A stretch of DNA of 64,000 nucleotides from Nocardia cyriacigeorgica (GCF_005863245.1 NZ_VBUT01000008.1:336083-400082); one strand, 5' to 3'; positions 25,927 through 34,890 are shown, numbered from the stretch's first letter. Numbers and translations are program-made. Notes: generated by a model not told the origin, from the letters alone.

Positions 25927-27089
25927 GAGTGATGATTCGCAGGACAGTGCTGATCCGCAGGACACTCGGTGCGTTCGCCGTCATCCTCACCGTGGGCGCC
26001 GCCACCGGGTGCGGCATCACGGTGGAGAACGTGCCGATGCCCAAACCCGGTATCGGCGGCCCCGGCTACACCATTCGCGCGGCCTTCCGTGACGCGCTGA
26101 ACCTGCCCGACCGCGCGCACGTGAAGATCGGCGGCACCGATATCGGCGTCGTCACCGATATCTCCACCACCAATTTCATCGCCGACGTGGAAATGCTGAT
26201 CCGCGAGGACATCAAACTGCCACGCGGCACCACCGCCGAATTGCGCCAGGCCACCCCGCTCGGCGACATCTTCGTCGCGATGACGCTGCCACCGGCCACC
26301 GCCGAGACCGAACTGCTGCAACCCGGCGACATCATCTCCACCGACCACACCGGCGCGGGCGCCTCGGTGGAAGAGCTGATGGTGTCGGTGTCGATGCTGA
26401 TCAACGGTGGCGGGCTCAATCAGGCCGCGGAGATCACCGCGCAGATGGATTCGATGTTCGGCGGACGCGCACCCCAGGTGGCGCACATGATCACCGAACT
26501 CACCAGCGTGCTCGCCGCCCTCAATGCCCGCACCGGCGATATCGACAGCGTGCTGTCCGGAGTCAATGTGCTGACCGGTGAACTCGCTGCCCGCAAGGCG
26601 GAATTGGGTCAGGCCGCCGATACCTTCCCCGGTCTGCTCGGGCTGGTGGCCGAGAACAATCGCGATATCTCCTCGCTGATCAACAAGGTGTCGGTCACCA
26701 TGGCCGCGCTCGGCGATTTCACCAACACCACCGGTGATGATTTCGTGAGCCTGTTCGACAGCATCCAGCAGTTGATGTCGGGCTTCACCCAGATGGGCGG
26801 CGATCTCGGGGAGCTGCTCGAGCGGTTCCATTCGATCTATCCCTCGCTGGAGGCCACCCTCGAGGGGCCGACACTGGCCGTCGCCGCCACCGTGTCCTAC
26901 CTCAGCGTCGGCGCGCTGACCGACCCGACCGGCAGCCGTCTGCCCGAGGTCGGCGATGTGCCCGCGTTCATCGGCAGCCTCGCGCAGGTGATCCAGAAGG
27001 TCATCGGCCGGGTCACCAGCCCGCCGCAGCCGGTGCCGGGACAGCAGGCGCCCGCACCGCAGCCCGCTCCGCAAGGTGGTGAGCGGTGA
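25923..27089 (+). CDS. mceE: MceE, lipoprotein MCE-domain protein
   Basis: A 388-residue MCE lipoprotein. The signal peptide ends in GAATGC, with the lipidated Cys near residue 30. The MCE domain (YTIRAAFRDALNLPDRAHVKIGG) follows at about residues 49-125, then helical segments and a Pro/Gln-rich tail (PQPVPGQQAPAPQPAP). It corresponds to LprK/LprN of mycobacterial Mce complexes, anchored in the cell membrane by lipid. ATG 25923 overlaps the mceD stop and its own stop overlaps the mceF GTG. Confidence 0.94.
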   Translation: MRVMIRRTVLIRRTLGAFAVILTVGAATGCGITVENVPMPKPGIGGPGYTIRAAFRDALNLPDRAHVKIGGTDIGVVTDISTTNFIADVEMLIREDIKLPRGTTAELRQATPLGDIFVAMTLPPATAETELLQPGDIISTDHTGAGASVEELMVSVSMLINGGGLNQAAEITAQMDSMFGGRAPQVAHMITELTSVLAALNARTGDIDSVLSGVNVLTGELAARKAELGQAADTFPGLLGLVAENNRDISSLINKVSVTMAALGDFTNTTGDDFVSLFDSIQQLMSGFTQMGGDLGELLERFHSIYPSLEATLEGPTLAVAATVSYLSVGALTDPTGSRLPEVGDVPAFIGSLAQVIQKVIGRVTSPPQPVPGQQAPAPQPAPQGGER

Positions 27090-28264
27090 ACATCCCGCTG
27101 TGGAATTACCTGGTTCGCCGTCGCGTCGCGGTCGCGAACCTCGGGCTCGTGGTGATCCTGGTGCTCGGGTCCTGGTACCTGGGTGCCGAGGTGCTGCGGA
27201 TCAACCCGCTGCCCAACACCTACGCGGTGACCGTCGAATTGCGCGGCTCCGGTGGGCTGCTGCCCGGCAACGACGTCACCTTTCGTGGCACCAGGGTCGG
27301 CCGGGTGAGCGATGTGCGGGTGACCGACACCGGCATCGCCGCGGTGGCCGAAATCGATTCGTCGGCGCGGATTCCGGTCGGCGGCACCGTCGCCGTCGGC
27401 CGGTTGTCGGCGGCGGGCGAGCAGTACCTCGATTTCCGGCCGGACGCCGATACCGGGCCGTACCTGGATGACGGTGCGGTGGTGGACGTGGCGCAGACCT
27501 CGACACCGGTCTCGGTGCAGTCGGTGCTGACCAACGTCAGCGGACTGATCGGCGGCCTGAACCCGCAGCGGCTCACCGTCATCGTGAACGAACTGGACAA
27601 GGCGCTGGCCGGCGGCCCGGACCGGTTGCGCAACATGATCTCCGGGATCAGCCGGGCCATGGCCGGGCTCAACGATCTGCTGCCGCAGACTCGTCAGCTG
27701 ATCGAGAATCTCGGCGTCATCGCCGAGACCACCTCGCACGCCCAGCCCGACCTGACCACGCTCACCACGGGCGCGGGCGCGCTGTTCGATCAGCTCACCG
27801 CCGCCGACCAGGAAGTGCGCCGCTTCCTCGATCTGGCGCCCGATCAGCTGGCCACCCTCGGCGGCTTCGTGCAGGCCACCGAGGATCCGATCACCAATCT
27901 GGTCACCAATTTCGTCGCCATCACCAAGGCCGCCAAACTGCGTGCCCCCGCGATCTCGGCGCTCTTCCCCGCGCTGCGCGAGGGTTCGGCCGCGATCGGC
28001 ATCCCCGCCCACGACGGCGCCTACCACACCCTGGTCGACCCCTGGCCGCGCCCGACCTGCGAATACGACACCATCCCCGTCGTCCCCACCACCCCGACCG
28101 CCGATACCAGGGTGCGCCTCTACAACTACTGCATCACCAGCAACCCGGCCTTGCAGATCCGCGGCTCCGCCAACGCCCCGCGCCCGAACGTCCCCGACAA
28201 CACCGCGGGCCCGCCGCCCGGCGTCACCGGCAACGAACTCTCCCGCCCGATCCCCGGCAGATAG
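27086..28264 (+). CDS. mceF: MceF, MCE-domain protein
   Basis: A 392-residue protein starting at GTG 27086, overlapping the mceE stop (GTGA). A membrane anchor at about residues 15-36 is followed by the MCE domain (YAVTVELRGSGGLLPGNDVTFRGTRVGRV) and the helical region. The C-terminal part has two Cys (PTCEYDT, NYCITS) and a Pro-rich end. As the sixth MCE gene it completes the heteromeric tunnel. The next gene follows after 12 bases. Confidence 0.93.
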   Translation: MNIPLWNYLVRRRVAVANLGLVVILVLGSWYLGAEVLRINPLPNTYAVTVELRGSGGLLPGNDVTFRGTRVGRVSDVRVTDTGIAAVAEIDSSARIPVGGTVAVGRLSAAGEQYLDFRPDADTGPYLDDGAVVDVAQTSTPVSVQSVLTNVSGLIGGLNPQRLTVIVNELDKALAGGPDRLRNMISGISRAMAGLNDLLPQTRQLIENLGVIAETTSHAQPDLTTLTTGAGALFDQLTAADQEVRRFLDLAPDQLATLGGFVQATEDPITNLVTNFVAITKAAKLRAPAISALFPALREGSAAIGIPAHDGAYHTLVDPWPRPTCEYDTIPVVPTTPTADTRVRLYNYCITSNPALQIRGSANAPRPNVPDNTAGPPPGVTGNELSRPIPGR

Positions 28265-28276
28265 GACCGAAACAGC

Positions 28277-29365
28277 ATGAGCACCAAAGACACCGACCCT
28301 GCCGCTAAGGACCCGGCTGCGTTGAACGAGCTGAGCATCGCGGTGGAGCGGACGCCATCGAAGTCGCGTGGAACCGGTGTCGCGCCGAGTCCGGCCGCCG
28401 CCGACTCGGTCGACGATCAACCGGACACACGAGGATCCGAGCCCGCCGTGACGTCTGTGATCGGCACACACGGCGAAGCGGTCGATGGCGCTGCCGATAT
28501 GCCTGTCGGCGAACAGGACTCGCCGGAAGCCGACGGCGTGTCTGCCGCTGAGCGCGAGGGCGCCCTCTCGCGCGGCACGCCGGATTCCGATGTCGATCCG
28601 CACTCCGGCGGCGTGTCGGATGCGATTGTGACCTCCGATGGCACAGGTTCCTCGGATCTCGAACTGCCGAAACAACGCCGATCGACCGCCGCTGTGACCG
28701 ACGGCGCGGCGACGGCTGCGGTCGACGATGGCTCGACGGTCGGCGGTGGCGCCGCGGCGGCCGATGACGATGTCACCGGTGAATCGCACTCCACCGCCGC
28801 CCGCAAGCGCCCGCTCGGGAGGCTGACGGCCGTGATCGGCCGCCGCGGCGGGCAACGCCCCACCGCGCGCGTCCTCGCCGCCCGCTGCGCGGTGGCGTTG
28901 CTGCTGGTCGCGGGCGCTGCGTCGACGCTGTACTTCTACATGCAGGATCGCGACAAGGAAGCCGTGCTGGCCGCGCAGGAACAGGCGCGGCTGGCGGCCT
29001 GCGAGTACGCCCCGGTGCTGGCCAACTACGACGCGAAGAACCTCGACCCCTATTTCCGTGCGGTGCTCGACGGCGCCACCGGTGACTGGCGGCAGCAGTT
29101 CGAAGCCACCAGCCAGGAACTGCGTGAGGTGCTCGCGCAGGGCCAGGTCGTCTCGGCGGCCAGCGATGTGCAGTGCGCGATCAAATCCGGTGACGAGACC
29201 TCGGCGGAGGCCATCGTGGTGATCGGCCAGACCATCACCAGCCTCGGCACCCAGGGCAAGCCGGCCCCCGGACAGCTGTCGATGGTGATGCGGATGGAGA
29301 AGTCCGGCGACCGCTGGCTGGTCAACGACATGAACGCACCGCTGGCGCCGTCACCGCAGCCCTGA
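28277..29365 (+). CDS. Mce-associated membrane protein with a long disordered N-terminus
   Basis: A 362-residue protein. Residues 1-185 are acidic, Ser/Thr/Ala-rich and probably disordered and cytoplasmic. One membrane span lies at about residues 203-222 (AVALLLVAGAASTLYFYM). The outside domain, about residues 225-362, resembles Mce-associated (Mas/mam) proteins, with the pattern YDAKNLDPYFRAVLDGATGDWRQQF and a closing GDRWLVNDMNAP. These proteins are encoded at the ends of mce operons and help stabilise the importer (the orphan OmamA is a known example). It ends only 2 bases from the oppositely oriented regulator gene, so the two transcripts meet here. Confidence 0.85.
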   Translation: MSTKDTDPAAKDPAALNELSIAVERTPSKSRGTGVAPSPAAADSVDDQPDTRGSEPAVTSVIGTHGEAVDGAADMPVGEQDSPEADGVSAAEREGALSRGTPDSDVDPHSGGVSDAIVTSDGTGSSDLELPKQRRSTAAVTDGAATAAVDDGSTVGGGAAAADDDVTGESHSTAARKRPLGRLTAVIGRRGGQRPTARVLAARCAVALLLVAGAASTLYFYMQDRDKEAVLAAQEQARLAACEYAPVLANYDAKNLDPYFRAVLDGATGDWRQQFEATSQELREVLAQGQVVSAASDVQCAIKSGDETSAEAIVVIGQTITSLGTQGKPAPGQLSMVMRMEKSGDRWLVNDMNAPLAPSPQP

Positions 29366-29367
29366 CC

Positions 29368-30609
29368 TCAGCGTCCGAACAGCACCTGCCGCATCAGCGC
29401 CGCCACCCGACGGCGTGAGCAGGCCGGATCCACCGAACCGAACCGCTGCCCGAGATCGACCACCATGGCCAGCGCGGCGTGCACCAGCACCCGAGCGGTC
29501 GCGGCGGCGAGCTCGGGCCGCACCGCGGTCAACAGCTTGGCCCACTCTTCGACATTGAGCCGCTGGATGTTGCGCAGCACGGTGCGTTCCTCGGCGGGCA
29601 CATTGCTGATCTCGGCGTAGTAGACGAAGGTCAGCTCGCGTTCGGCGAACGAGCCGTCGACGAACAGGTCGATGAGGGTGTGCAGGGCCTGCTCGGGACC
29701 ATCGGATCCGGCCACGGCGGGGCCGATGGCAGCCGAAACCCGGTCGGCCGCACGGCGAAACGCGGCGGCGAGGATATCGCCCTTACCGCGGTAGAACCGG
29801 TACACCGCCGAGGAGGCCGGCAACCCGGCGGCGGTGGCGATGTCCTCCACGCTCACATTCGGGTAGCCGCGTTCATGGAACAGTTCCACCGCGCGCACCA
29901 GCAGCAGTTCGTGCTTGAAGGTCAGCGGGATCTCGCGGGCCGTGGTGGCCTCGGTGTCGTCGCCGGGTGCGGGCAGCCGGGTATCGGCCAGGTCCCGGCA
30001 GGCGGCACCGAGCTGATCGGTCAGCGCGCGCACCGGGATCGCCACGTGGTGGTCGCCGATGCTGCTCAGCACGCTCAGCAGCGCCGCCGTGAGCACCGCG
30101 CGGTCGCGTACCGGCAGGTCTGGGCGGTATTCACCGAGCGCCTCGCGCAGCGCGCTGTCGACCACGGTGAGCTGGTCGTGCAGCAGAGTGGCGTCGTCGG
30201 GTTCGAGGTAGCGGCGTTGCCAGCGCAACAGCGCGGCGCTGCGCCGGTTGACGATGGAGGCCTCGATCAGCGCATCCAGTTCGTGCTCGAGCCGCTCGCG
30301 CGCCGACCACCGCCGCGCCTCCTCCGGCAGCCGCACCGCCTCCACGCTGAGCCTGCCCAGCCGCATCGTTTCCTCGCGGAACAGCGCGTACTTGCTCGGG
30401 TAGTGGCGGTACAGCGCGGTCGAGGAGATATCGAGGCGCGAGGCGATGTCCTCCATGCTCACCCCGTGATAGCCGAGCGAACCGAACGCTTCGGCCGAGG
30501 CCGCCGCGATCTGCGCGCGCCGGTCGCGCGGCCGGCGTCGCACCGCCCGAGTCCCGGTGGTCTCGTCCGCGGTCGTCTCCCGCGTCGAGCGGCGATTCCG
30601 GGCTCCCAT
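29368..30609 (-). CDS. mce3R: Double-TetR-domain regulator, Mce3R-like (paralogue 1)
   Basis: A 413-residue protein made of two complete TetR regulators in one chain. The first helix-turn-helix is at about residues 29-75 (GVSMEDIASRLDISSTALYRHYPSKYALF), the second at about 240-290 (NVSVEDIATAAGLPASSAVYRFYRGKGDIL), each followed by a helical ligand domain. Mce3R of M. tuberculosis (Rv1963c, about 406 residues) is the known regulator with this build and it represses a mce operon. Here the gene is convergent with the mce operon and lies downstream of a close paralogue. Its promoter region (30610-30798) carries repeated GTAAC-type motifs also found before the mce operon, which suggests it controls both. 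Confidence 0.93.
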   Translation of the reverse strand: MGARNRRSTRETTADETTGTRAVRRRPRDRRAQIAAASAEAFGSLGYHGVSMEDIASRLDISSTALYRHYPSKYALFREETMRLGRLSVEAVRLPEEARRWSARERLEHELDALIEASIVNRRSAALLRWQRRYLEPDDATLLHDQLTVVDSALREALGEYRPDLPVRDRAVLTAALLSVLSSIGDHHVAIPVRALTDQLGAACRDLADTRLPAPGDDTEATTAREIPLTFKHELLLVRAVELFHERGYPNVSVEDIATAAGLPASSAVYRFYRGKGDILAAAFRRAADRVSAAIGPAVAGSDGPEQALHTLIDLFVDGSFAERELTFVYYAEISNVPAEERTVLRNIQRLNVEEWAKLLTAVRPELAAATARVLVHAALAMVVDLGQRFGSVDPACSRRRVAALMRQVLFGR

Positions 30610-30687
30610 GCGGCGATGATAGCCCGGCGAACCGCTGCTCCACGCGCACTTTCTCCCCGCGTTGGGGAAGTGAATCAGAAATCACAA

Positions 30688-30701
30688 AATGGTCTGTAAC
30701 G
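30688..30701 (+). promoter_or_regulatory. Candidate operator half-site, partial copy of the mce motif
   Basis: AATGGTCTGTAACG shares AATGG and GTAAC with the 16-mers at 18783 and 30728. It lies 40 bases before the second copy, in the same orientation, with a palindrome between them. The site lies about 80 bases upstream of the paralogue 1 start. Confidence 0.4.
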
Positions 30702-30703
30702 AC

Positions 30704-30725
30704 TACTATTGCGGCACGGATAGTA
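30704..30725. promoter_or_regulatory. Palindrome TACTAT-N10-ATAGTA between the two regulator genes
   Basis: Six-base arms are perfectly inverted around 10 bases. The palindrome sits between two direct repeats of the AATGG...GTAAC motif in the promoter region of paralogue 1. It may be the core of an autoregulatory operator or overlap a -10 region; this is inference from position and symmetry. Confidence 0.45.
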
Positions 30726-30727
30726 AG

Positions 30728-30743
30728 AATGGCCCGTAACATA
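30728..30743 (+). promoter_or_regulatory. Candidate Mce3R-type operator copy 2
   Basis: AATGGCCCGTAACATA differs from the mce-promoter copy at 18783-18798 in only two central bases. It lies 118 bases upstream of the start of paralogue 1 and 55 bases beyond the stop of paralogue 2. Confidence 0.5.
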
Positions 30744-30798
30744 TTCTGTCGACGGCGGGCAGCATCGAGCCCGGTGGGACCACGCGATGAGCGAGGAA

Positions 30799-32046
30799 TC
30801 AGACCTGCGCGCGACGCCCGAACAACACGATCTGCATCAGCGCCGCCACCCGCCCCTGCGAGGCGATCGGCGCGGTACCGAACGACCGGCCCAGATCCAC
30901 CACCAAGGCGAACGCGGCATGCACCAGGAACCGGGATTCGGCCGGCGCGAGTTCCGGGCGCACCTCACGCACCAGCCGCGCCCACTCCTCGACGCTGAGC
31001 CGCTGGATATTGCGCAGCACCGTGCGTTCCTCGGCCGGAACGTGCTGGAACTCGGTGTAGTAGACGAAGGTCAGCGCCCGCTCGGTGAACGAGCCCGCCA
31101 CATACTGATCGATCAGCGACACCAGTGCCGCCTCGGCGCTGTCGGCCGCCGCGACGGCCGGTCCGATCGCGCTCGAAACCCGTTCGGCCGCACGGCGGAA
31201 CGCGGCCGCCAGCAGATCGCTCTTGCCGCGATAGAACCGGTACACCGCCGACGCCGCCGACAGCCCGGCCGCGGTCGCGATGTCTTCCACGCTGACGTTC
31301 GGATACCCGCGATCGTGGAACAGCTCGACCGCCTTGCGCAGCAGCAGCTCATGCTTGAACGAATCCGGGATCTCCGCCGCCGCAGCGGGTTCCACCGCGT
31401 CCCCGACCGCGGGCAGCTCGGCCTGCGCGATATCCCAGCAGGCCGACGACAGCAGGCGGGTAAGCGATTTCGCGGGCAGCGCGGCGTGATGGTCGGCGAT
31501 GCTGGTGATGGTGCTCAGCATGGCCGCGCGCAGTACCCGCAGATCGTCCTCGTCGAGCTCGGGGCGCAGCGCGTGCAGTTCGGCGCCGAGCGCGTCGACG
31601 ACGGTGGCCTGCTGTTCGTTGAGCAGATCCGAATCCTCGGGCTCGAGGTAGCGGCCCTCCCAGCGCACCAGGGTGACGCTGGCCCGGTTGTCGATGGTGG
31701 CGGTGATGAGCGCGTCGAGGACCTGCCGTAGCCGCTGCTCGGGGGTGGCGTCGGCCGCGTCCTCGGGTAGGTGCACCGATTCGGTCATGGCCCGGCCCAC
31801 CCGCAGTAGTTCCTCCCGGAACAGGGCGTACTTGCTGGGGTAATGCCGGTAGAGCGCGGCGGAGCTGATGCCGAGACCCGAGGCGATGTCCTCCATGCTG
31901 ACACCGTGATAGCCGAGGGAGCCGAAGGCGGAGGCGGCGGCCGCCGCGATCTGGGCTCGCCGGTTCTTCGGCCTGCGCCGGATCTCGCGTGGCGCCGAGT
32001 CGCCGTTGCTCTTCGCACGCACGGTACGGCGATTGTCGACACTCAT
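30799..32046 (-). CDS. mce3R: Double-TetR-domain regulator, Mce3R-like (paralogue 2)
   Basis: A 415-residue paralogue of the gene at 29368-30609, with the same two TetR units (helix-turn-helix GVSMEDIASGLGISSAALYRHYP and NVSVEDIATAAGLSAASAVYRFYRG) and near-identical blocks such as VPAEERTVLRNIQRL. ATG 32046 begins MSVDNRRTVRAK; the frame is open upstream to 32292 but that stretch is the shadow of the next gene. Two adjacent Mce3R-type genes in the same orientation point to a recent tandem duplication. It starts 61 bases after the stop of the acetoacetyl-CoA synthetase gene, so it could be co-transcribed with the leucine locus or have its own promoter. Confidence 0.92.
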   Translation of the reverse strand: MSVDNRRTVRAKSNGDSAPREIRRRPKNRRAQIAAAAASAFGSLGYHGVSMEDIASGLGISSAALYRHYPSKYALFREELLRVGRAMTESVHLPEDAADATPEQRLRQVLDALITATIDNRASVTLVRWEGRYLEPEDSDLLNEQQATVVDALGAELHALRPELDEDDLRVLRAAMLSTITSIADHHAALPAKSLTRLLSSACWDIAQAELPAVGDAVEPAAAAEIPDSFKHELLLRKAVELFHDRGYPNVSVEDIATAAGLSAASAVYRFYRGKSDLLAAAFRRAAERVSSAIGPAVAAADSAEAALVSLIDQYVAGSFTERALTFVYYTEFQHVPAEERTVLRNIQRLSVEEWARLVREVRPELAPAESRFLVHAAFALVVDLGRSFGTAPIASQGRVAALMQIVLFGRRAQV

Positions 32047-32107
32047 TCCGACATGGTATCGCCCGGTAACCAGCGGCAATGTGGCGCTCCCCGGCGTGAG
32101 TCGTGGA

Positions 32108-34057
32108 TCACCTGCGGCCGGGCGGGCGAATCCGCGCGTACCAGTCGAGCAGATCGGGATCGTCGACCGCGCTGCGCTCGACGACCCGGGTCGGGTCCGC
32201 ACCCTGGAACAGCTTCTTGATCGGCACCTCGAGCTTCTTGCCGGTGCGGGTGTGCGGGACGGCGGGCGCGGCCAGGATCTCGTCGGGCACATGCCGCGGC
32301 GACACCTCGGTGCGGATCACGGCTTTGATCCGTTCGGCCAGCTCATCGGTCAGTTCCACGCCGGGCGCCGTCACCACGAACAGCGGCATCCAGTAGCCGC
32401 CGTCGGGTTGTTCGGCGCCGATCACCAGCGCCTCGGCGACCTCGGGCAGCCGTTCCACCGCCTGATAGATATCGGCGCTGCCCATCCGGATGCCGTGCCG
32501 GTTGAGCGTGGAATCGGACCGCCCGTGCACCACCACCGAACCGTGATCGGTGATGGTGATCCAGTCGCCGTGCCGCCACACACCGGGGTAGGTGTCGAAA
32601 TAGGCGTCGTGGTAACGCTTTCCGTCCGGGTCGTTCCAGAAGCTCACCGGCATGGACGGCATCGGCCGGGTGACCACCAGTTCGCCGACCTCACCGCGCA
32701 CCGGATTTCCCGACTCGTCGTAGGCCTCCAGCGCCACACCGAGATACGGCGCCGACAGCTCGCCCGGCCACACCGGCACCGTGCGCACCCCGCCGATGAA
32801 CGCCGACACCACATCGGTGCCGCCGCTGATCGAGGAGATCGGAATATGGTCACCGACGTTGTCGCGCAACCACAGTGCCGACGACGGCGGCAGTGCCGAG
32901 CCGGTGATGCCGATCATCCGTAACGCCGACAGGTCGTGCTCGTCCTTGGGCACCGAGCCGGCCTTGATGCAGGCCAGCACATACCCGGGGCTGGTGCCGA
33001 GCACCGTCGCGCGCACCTTCGCCGCGATCCGCCACAGCGCGTCCGGCTCGGGATGGGTGGGGCTGCCGTCGAAGCAGACGATGGTCGCGCCCGCGAGCAG
33101 CCCGGCCACCTGGAAATTCCACATCATCCAGCTGGGGCTGGTGTACCAGAAGAAGGTGTCGTCGGGGCCGATATCCGATTGCAGCGCCACCGCTTTCAGA
33201 TGCTCGACCAGCACGCCGCCGTGGCCGTGCACGATGCCCTTGGGCAGGCCGGTGGTGCCGGAGGAGAACACGATCCACAGCGAGTGGTCGAAGTCGACGG
33301 CTTCGGTCTCGATCACCGGATCGGTGTCGGTGGTCTTGACGGCGTCGGCCCAGGCCAGCGTGTCCGGTACGTCGAGCCCGAGGCGCGACACCACGATGGT
33401 CTCGCGCACACTCGACAGCCCGGCGCGCAGCTGGTCGATATCGGCGCGTTTGTCGTGCGCTTTGCCGCCGAAACGGTAGCCGTCGGCGGTGACCAGCACC
33501 GTCGGTTCCAGCTGGCCGAGCCGGTCGAGCGCGGCTTTGGCGGTGTAATCCTGACCGCACGCGCTCCACACCGCGCCCACTGCCGCGGTACCGAGGAACG
33601 CGATCACGGCCTCGGGGATATTCGGCAGATAGCCGGCCACCCGGTCACCCGGCCGCACCCCGAGCGAGCGCAGCGTTCGCGCGAAAGCGGCGGTGCGGTC
33701 GATCAATTCGGTCCAGGAGACCTCGGTGACATCCTCGCCGCCGTCAGTGAGCGCCACGATCGCCGGACGGTCGGAGCGCGCCTGCCGCACGACCTGATCC
33801 ACATAGTTCACCCGGGTGCCGGGGAACCAGCGCGCTCCCGGCATGGTCTCCTCGGCCAGCACCTCGCCGGCGATCTCACCGAGCTCGAAGTAATCCCACA
33901 GCGCATGCCAGAAACCGGCGAGATCCTGCACCGACCACTGCCACAGCGCGGCGTAGTCGGGGGTGGGGACGCCGGTGCGCGCGGTGACGAAGCGGGCGAA
34001 ATCGGTGATCTTCGCCTCGGCGATATCCCGGTCGGTGGGCACCCACTGTGGCTGCAT
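32108..34057 (-). CDS. aacS: Acetoacetyl-CoA synthetase
   Basis: A 649-residue acyl-adenylate enzyme. It activates acetoacetate to acetoacetyl-CoA with ATP and CoA in the cytoplasm. The AMP-binding motif VFSSGTTGLPKGIVHGHGG, the WYTSPSWMMWNF block, GGTD and the C-terminal RTGKKLEVPIKKLFQG are typical of this family, and the length is right. ATG 34057 follows GAGGAG at 7 bases; the open frame further upstream is the shadow of the lyase gene. The gene comes last after the leucine-breakdown enzymes, whose HMG-CoA lyase step makes acetoacetate, so its role here is to recover that product. M. tuberculosis has a CoA transferase pair (ScoA/B) at the matching place. Confidence 0.94.
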   Translation of the reverse strand: MQPQWVPTDRDIAEAKITDFARFVTARTGVPTPDYAALWQWSVQDLAGFWHALWDYFELGEIAGEVLAEETMPGARWFPGTRVNYVDQVVRQARSDRPAIVALTDGGEDVTEVSWTELIDRTAAFARTLRSLGVRPGDRVAGYLPNIPEAVIAFLGTAAVGAVWSACGQDYTAKAALDRLGQLEPTVLVTADGYRFGGKAHDKRADIDQLRAGLSSVRETIVVSRLGLDVPDTLAWADAVKTTDTDPVIETEAVDFDHSLWIVFSSGTTGLPKGIVHGHGGVLVEHLKAVALQSDIGPDDTFFWYTSPSWMMWNFQVAGLLAGATIVCFDGSPTHPEPDALWRIAAKVRATVLGTSPGYVLACIKAGSVPKDEHDLSALRMIGITGSALPPSSALWLRDNVGDHIPISSISGGTDVVSAFIGGVRTVPVWPGELSAPYLGVALEAYDESGNPVRGEVGELVVTRPMPSMPVSFWNDPDGKRYHDAYFDTYPGVWRHGDWITITDHGSVVVHGRSDSTLNRHGIRMGSADIYQAVERLPEVAEALVIGAEQPDGGYWMPLFVVTAPGVELTDELAERIKAVIRTEVSPRHVPDEILAAPAVPHTRTGKKLEVPIKKLFQGADPTRVVERSAVDDPDLLDWYARIRPPGRR

Positions 34058-34080
34058 CGTGGTTCTCCTCGGTGTGTGGA

Positions 34081-34890
34081 TCAGTGGCGGGCGCGCCGGA
34101 CGACCTGCTCGGCGTGCCGCAGCACGGGGGCGTCGACCATGCGGCCCTGGTAGGCGAAGACACCGCGATGCCGCGGCGCCTGTTCGAGAACCGCACGCGC
34201 CCAAGCGAGTTCGTCGTCGGTGGGGGCGTAGGCGTCGCGGATGACGGCCACCTGGCTCGGATGGATGGCCACCTTGACGTCGAACCCGACGGCCACCGCG
34301 TCCTCGGCCTCGGCCCGCAGACCGTCCAGGTCGGCGATATCGAGATACACCGAGTCCAGGGCCAGCCGCCCGTGTGCCTTGGCTGCCAGCAGCGCCGTCG
34401 AGCGCACGTGCTTGGCGACGTCGCGGTAGCTGCCGTCGGCGTGCCTGCTGGACGCGCCGCCGAGCCCGGCGACCAGATCCTCCGCACCCCACATGACGCC
34501 GATGGTGTTGTCGGCGGCCGCGGTGCGCGCCACCTCCAGCGCGCCGAGCGGCGATTCGATCAGCGCGATCACCTCATAGGCCGACAGCGCCGCCAGCTGG
34601 GCGGTCGACTCGCATTTGGGCAGCATGATCCGGCGGTAGCCGGTCTCGATGAGCGCGGCCAGGTCGTAGCGGTGGTCCTCGGTGCCCGCGGCATTGACCC
34701 GCACGATGGTGGTCTCCGGGTCCAGCGGGGTGTCGACCAGCGCCTTGCGCGCTGCGGCCTTATCGCTCGCGGCCACGCCGTCTTCCAGATCGAGGATCAC
34801 CACGTCGGCCGCGGCGGCGGCCTTGGCGAAGCGTTCGGGCCGGTCGGCCGGGCAGAACAGCCAGGCCGGACCGCTCATCTGCCACATCAT
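34081..34890 (-). CDS. citE: CitE-type lyase (HMG-CoA / citramalyl-CoA lyase candidate)
   Basis: A 269-residue HpcH/HpaI-type lyase. Visible motifs are the early LFCPADRPERFAKA, DVVILDLEDGV with metal-binding Asp/Glu, VRVNA, ALIESPLGAL and the late AIHPSQVAVI. ATG 34890 overlaps the stop of the MaoC gene (ATGA); two further ATGs within 12 bases are alternatives. The homologous gene of M. tuberculosis, Rv2498c, sits in the same gene order and is reported to act in both leucine breakdown (HMG-CoA cleavage) and itaconate breakdown (citramalyl-CoA cleavage). The same reactions are inferred here: acetyl-CoA plus acetoacetate, or acetyl-CoA plus pyruvate. Confidence 0.9.
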   Translation of the reverse strand: MMWQMSGPAWLFCPADRPERFAKAAAAADVVILDLEDGVAASDKAAARKALVDTPLDPETTIVRVNAAGTEDHRYDLAALIETGYRRIMLPKCESTAQLAALSAYEVIALIESPLGALEVARTAAADNTIGVMWGAEDLVAGLGGASSRHADGSYRDVAKHVRSTALLAAKAHGRLALDSVYLDIADLDGLRAEAEDAVAVGFDVKVAIHPSQVAVIRDAYAPTDDELAWARAVLEQAPRHRGVFAYQGRMVDAPVLRHAEQVVRRARH

